Positions 61,392 to 64,000 of a DNA stretch of 64,000 nucleotides are shown piece after piece. The stretch comes from Methylotuvimicrobium sp. KM2 (GTDB taxonomy: Bacteria; Pseudomonadota; Gammaproteobacteria; Methylococcales; Methylomonadaceae): NCBI RefSeq assembly GCF_038051925.1, contig NZ_CP150634.1:3852300-3916299 (forward strand). The letters are read 5' to 3'. The position numbers and the translations under genes are program-made. The first letter of the stretch is position 1. The number at the start of each line of letters is the position of its first letter. The notes under the pieces are model-generated. The model was not told where the DNA came from. It saw nothing but the letters and a program-made list of their open reading frames with translations, and searched no databases.

Positions 61392-61424
61392 CAATGTTTG
61401 TAACTATTCAGCCCTCCGGCAATT

Positions 61425-61732
61425 ATCGCTCCCACGCTCTGCGCTCATCGTTATACATAAGTCAAAAATTACCGTTTTGCAATCTTAGCTAATGAGGCTT
61501 CGATACCATTTTTTGTCGCCCAACGTTCCCGACTTCGAAATCGCGATCTGGGGATCGCTCCCACAGAGCATCCGCCCCCTTGTGGGAGCGACGCCTTCGT
61601 CGCGATTTCGAAGCCACTGATGTTCAATATCCGCAGATTTATCAAACAGTACCGTTCACAGGTCTACGATGACCTCTGTTTAGCAAGTTTACCGATACTT
61701 GTGTAAACGGTGAGCGCTCTGCGTGGGAATGC
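61425..61732. mobile_element. 308-bp terminal-inverted-repeat element, copy B
   Basis: Reverse complement of 25717-26025 over its whole length with scattered substitutions. Ends ATCGCTCCCACGCTCTGCGC and GAGCGCTCTGCGTGGGAAT. Encodes nothing. Confidence 0.8.
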
Positions 61733-61880
61733 CTGAGTACCGCTCCAGCGGTACGAGAAGCTCTTGCCCTGCGCTTTTGTCGAAGGGGGAGCTTCTCGTA
61801 CTGCATTCCCAAGCAAAGAGCTTGGGAACGAGCGAAATTGAAGCCCACGCCGCCATTCCCTGCTCCTCCTGCTCCCCCTG

Positions 61881-61950
61881 CTTACCGCTTACTGCTTACT
61901 GCTTACTGCTTACTGCTTACTGCTTACTGCTTACTGCTTACTGCTTACTA
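61881..61950. repeat. Heptanucleotide tandem repeat (CTTACTG)
   Basis: Ten consecutive 7-mers: the first CTTACCG, eight CTTACTG, the last CTTACTA. It ends 9 bp before the rluB stop codon, in the non-coding region between rluB and the 61.4-kb repeats. Confidence 0.95.
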
Positions 61951-61959
61951 AATTAAAAC

Positions 61960-62919
61960 TCACACCTTAGTTTTTTTATAGAACCCGTGCTTTCCGCTCT
62001 CCTGTTTACCGGGCGCTAAAGGCTTTTCCTTAGGCAAGCCGACCGATTCGAGCAAGACATCCAAGGTTTTAGATTCCAGCTCGTGAAAAGCATGAGATTT
62101 TAATCCTTCCGGCATCATCAGCAAACCATAGCGCACGCGCATCAAACGACTGACGGTTACCCCTTGAGATTCCCATAACCGCCTAACCAAACGATTCCGC
62201 CCTTCGCTAACGACGACGTGATACCATTTATTAGCGCCTTCCCCGCCGTGAAATTGAATATCGTCGAATTTTGCCGGCCCATCGTCTAGCTCAACGCCTT
62301 GTTTCAATCGTTCGAGCACCTCATCGGAAACCTCGCCCAAGATCCGCACGGCATATTCTCGATCGGCTTGCATCGACGGATGCATCAATCGGTTGGCCAA
62401 TTCGCCGTTATTAGTCAACAAAAGCAAACCTGAAGTATTGATATCGAGACGCCCGACCGAAATCCAGCGACCGACTTGCAACTTAGGTAATTGCGTAAAA
62501 ACAACTGGCCTGCCTTCCGGATCTTGCCTTGTCACGACCTCACCGACCGGTTTGTGATAAATCAATACTCGTGTAGTTTGGTGCGCAAATTTTTCCCAAT
62601 GAACAACTCGGCCATTAAGCTGCAGATGATCGCCGTTTTGGATTCTATCACCGAGTTTCGCCTGTACGCCGTTAAGCCTGACACGCCCTTCTTCTATCCA
62701 GCGTTCGATTTCGCGCCTCGACCCCATACCGCCGCGCGCCAAAATTTTTTGTATGCGTTCGCCGGTTTCATCCTGAGGCTTGGTGAATGTTTTTTTCATC
62801 GCGACGGGGCCATCTACTTCATTCTTCCGTACTTTGGACGGAGGTCTCGGCTTCTGCTTTAAATTCGGATTCCTGCCCTTGTTCTGTGACTTCTGGTCGG
62901 TTGTTTTCTTGCTGTTCAC
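61960..62919 (-). CDS. rluB: 23S rRNA pseudouridine(2605) synthase
   Basis: RsuA-family pseudouridine synthase. S4 domain (ERIQKILARGGMGSRREIERWI at about 54-75), then the catalytic region with GRLDINTSGLLLLTNNG (catalytic Asp) and the LRRRLW-like end VRRLWESQGVTVSRLMRVRYG. The frame from GTG 62919 (319 aa) overlaps the scpB 3' end by 101 bp and would add a Lys-rich 40-residue tail; ATG 62799 (MKKTFTKP) gives 279 aa and no overlap. I cannot decide between them. Operon partner of scpB. Confidence 0.92.
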   Translation of the reverse strand: MNSKKTTDQKSQNKGRNPNLKQKPRPPSKVRKNEVDGPVAMKKTFTKPQDETGERIQKILARGGMGSRREIERWIEEGRVRLNGVQAKLGDRIQNGDHLQLNGRVVHWEKFAHQTTRVLIYHKPVGEVVTRQDPEGRPVVFTQLPKLQVGRWISVGRLDINTSGLLLLTNNGELANRLMHPSMQADREYAVRILGEVSDEVLERLKQGVELDDGPAKFDDIQFHGGEGANKWYHVVVSEGRNRLVRRLWESQGVTVSRLMRVRYGLLMMPEGLKSHAFHELESKTLDVLLESVGLPKEKPLAPGKQESGKHGFYKKTKV

Positions 62920-63478
62920 TCTGTTCCTGCATTAGTTGCTGATTACTGGCTACCGATAAATCCAATTCTTTGATTTCCTGTAATGTCGGAAGCTCATGCA
63001 AGGAAGATAAATCGAAATAGTCCAAAAATTGTTTAGTCGTTCCATACAGCGCGGGGCGCCCCGGCACTTCTTTATGCGCAATAATCCTGATCCATTCGCG
63101 TTCAAGAAGCGTGCGAATAATATTCGAACTGACTGCAACACCGCGAATATCTTCGATATCGCCTCTCGTGACCGGTTGACGGTAGGCAATAATCGCCAGC
63201 GTCTCCAACAAAGCTCTGGAATATCTAGGCGGTTTTTCCTCGAATAAGCGTCCGACCCAAAATGATAATTCCGGCTTAACCTGAAAACGGTAACCGCTAG
63301 CGACTTTTTTCAAGGCGACAGGCCGCGATGCATAATCTTCTACAATTTCGTCAACGGCTTTTTGCAGAGTTTCGATTTCGGGCTGTTCGAGTTCGGGAAA
63401 AGTTTGCTGGAGTTGTTTGACCGTCATCGGTTTATCCGATGCGAATAACAGGGCTTCGACGATTCGTTTGATATCCAC
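62819..63478 (-). CDS. scpB: Segregation and condensation protein ScpB
   Basis: Kleisin-associated subunit of the SMC-ScpAB complex. Two winged-helix domains in residues 1-165 (VEALLFASDKPMTVKQLQ; YRQPVTRGDIEDIRGVAVSSNIIRTLLEREW; GRPALYGTTKQFLDYF), then a Gln/Glu-rich disordered C-terminus. 219 aa. scpA is not in the adjacent 500 bp; in many gammaproteobacteria it directly precedes scpB, so it may start beyond the window or be elsewhere. Confidence 0.94.
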   Translation of the reverse strand: MDIKRIVEALLFASDKPMTVKQLQQTFPELEQPEIETLQKAVDEIVEDYASRPVALKKVASGYRFQVKPELSFWVGRLFEEKPPRYSRALLETLAIIAYRQPVTRGDIEDIRGVAVSSNIIRTLLEREWIRIIAHKEVPGRPALYGTTKQFLDYFDLSSLHELPTLQEIKELDLSVASNQQLMQEQSEQQENNRPEVTEQGQESEFKAEAETSVQSTEE

Positions 63479-63544
63479 GAGAGTTGCTAGAAAGTTGCTT
63501 TTTTTAAGACTATACGTATTGTTAAATTTTTCCTCGCGCAGATG

Positions 63545-63910
63545 CGAAAGGGCGTAGAGGTGGTTTTACGAATTCGGTAATTCAACCCCTTCTGCGGGAC
63601 GAATTATTTAACCCGTCCCCAATGTTTCGGTTTGTCCCCAAATATCTTGGATTGCTTTAGCAGGGTCGAAACATTTAAGACGGGGTTGCAACCCATACGC
63701 ATCAAGCTAAAAACGGCCACCCCATATCTCGCTCTTTCCTAAGCTCCAACTTGGGAAAGACACTCCGGAAGCTCCGGCTTCATGAGACCGTCACAAGCTC
63801 CGCACACTCTTAATCAACCCCGACCTTCTCGTTCAATCTTCTTTGTTTGTCGGGAAGCTAGAGCTTCCTGATCAGGTTACCCAAGCTGGAGCTTGGGTAA
63901 CAGCAAAATT
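63545..63910. repeat. Repeat cluster upstream of scpB
   Basis: GGCAGGACGGGG-family fragments (about 63592-63700) and a segment at about 63738-63880 (CTCCAACTTGGGAAAGACAC, then GAGACCGTCACAAGCTCCGC) that matches 19508-19740 without the two 42-bp units present there, followed by a CCCAAGCTGGAGCTTGGG hairpin (63878-63900). No gene is visible. Confidence 0.65.
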
Positions 63911-63944
63911 CCTCTGCGCCTTTGCGCGAGAATCTTATTAAAAT

Positions 63945-64000
63945 TTAAGCACTTGCAGCAACCGCTCTGACCACGATTTCGGTCAAAGGTTCGTGTTGAA
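63945..64000 (-). CDS. C-terminal end of an unidentified protein (partial)
   Basis: Minus-strand frame enters from the right edge and reads QHEPLTEIVVRAVAASA before TAA 63947-63945. Too short to identify. It may be the next gene upstream in the scpB operon direction, but about 470 bp of repeat sequence lies between. Confidence 0.4.
   Translation of the reverse strand, partial: QHEPLTEIVVRAVAASA

Overview
The window looks like chromosome from a motile gammaproteobacterium. The flagellar/chemotaxis cluster has the polar-flagellum gene order seen in Pseudomonas and Vibrio. Moderate GC, the housekeeping genes and the dense small intergenic repeats suggest a Methylococcales-type methanotroph; that placement is inference from gene content, not a database match. 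I see no rRNA, tRNA or CRISPR array.

Layout. 0-10 kb: a partial gene end, a first cheB, then rsmD and a pair of M16 peptidases on the minus strand; cyoE and a ybiB-like gene on the plus strand; a tandem-PilZ protein; a lytic-transglycosylase-like lipoprotein; and an FKBP isomerase. 9.8-32.2 kb: one long minus-strand flagellar/chemotaxis block, transcribed fliL-M-N-O-P-Q-R-flhB-flhA-flhF-fleN-fliA-cheY-Z-A-B-motC-motD-parC-parP-cheW, then a 57-residue protein and a DUF2802 protein. 32.4-35.9 kb: an antitoxin-like remnant, a diguanylate cyclase and an ISNCY-type transposase. 35.8-51.9 kb: a Tad/Flp (type IVc) pilus locus on the minus strand (flp, tadV, tadE, cpaB, cpaC, cpaE, cpaF, tadB, tadC, tadD, DUF3613, tadG). 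It is damaged by insertions: an IS4-type element splits cpaE, and an IS3-type element carrying a nested IS30-type element separates tadD from the DUF3613 and tadG genes. 52.5-63.5 kb: a sodium:alanine symporter, a small TerB-like protein, a cold-shock protein with a clear terminator, an orphan TssB-TssC sheath-like fusion, a retropepsin/UUP1/ATP-grasp trio, rluB and scpB.

The most unusual content is the repeat load. Nearly every intergenic gap longer than 150 bp carries short palindromic or terminal-inverted-repeat elements. Several can be dissected to the base. A 180-bp element with a 3-bp TAA/TTA target duplication sits in frame at the start of fliP and again at the end of cpaB. A 65-bp palindromic element has inserted twice, each time with a 4-bp TTCA/TGAA duplication, at the same position of a core shared by two other repeat families. 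A 308-bp element with inverted termini occurs in opposite orientations 36 kb apart. In two places a short repeat lies between an intact gene 3' end and a second, diverged copy of that same 3' end. Some repeats supply the start region or stop codon of real genes (fliP, cpaB, rsmD), so they reshape protein termini.

Functionally, the flagellar block should encode the C ring, export gate, polar placement proteins (FlhF, FleN), the sigma-28 factor, a second stator pair (MotC/MotD) and a ParC/ParP-positioned chemosensory array whose CheA linker carries three copies of a short motif. The Tad locus would build an adhesive Flp pilus, but its cpaE is broken.
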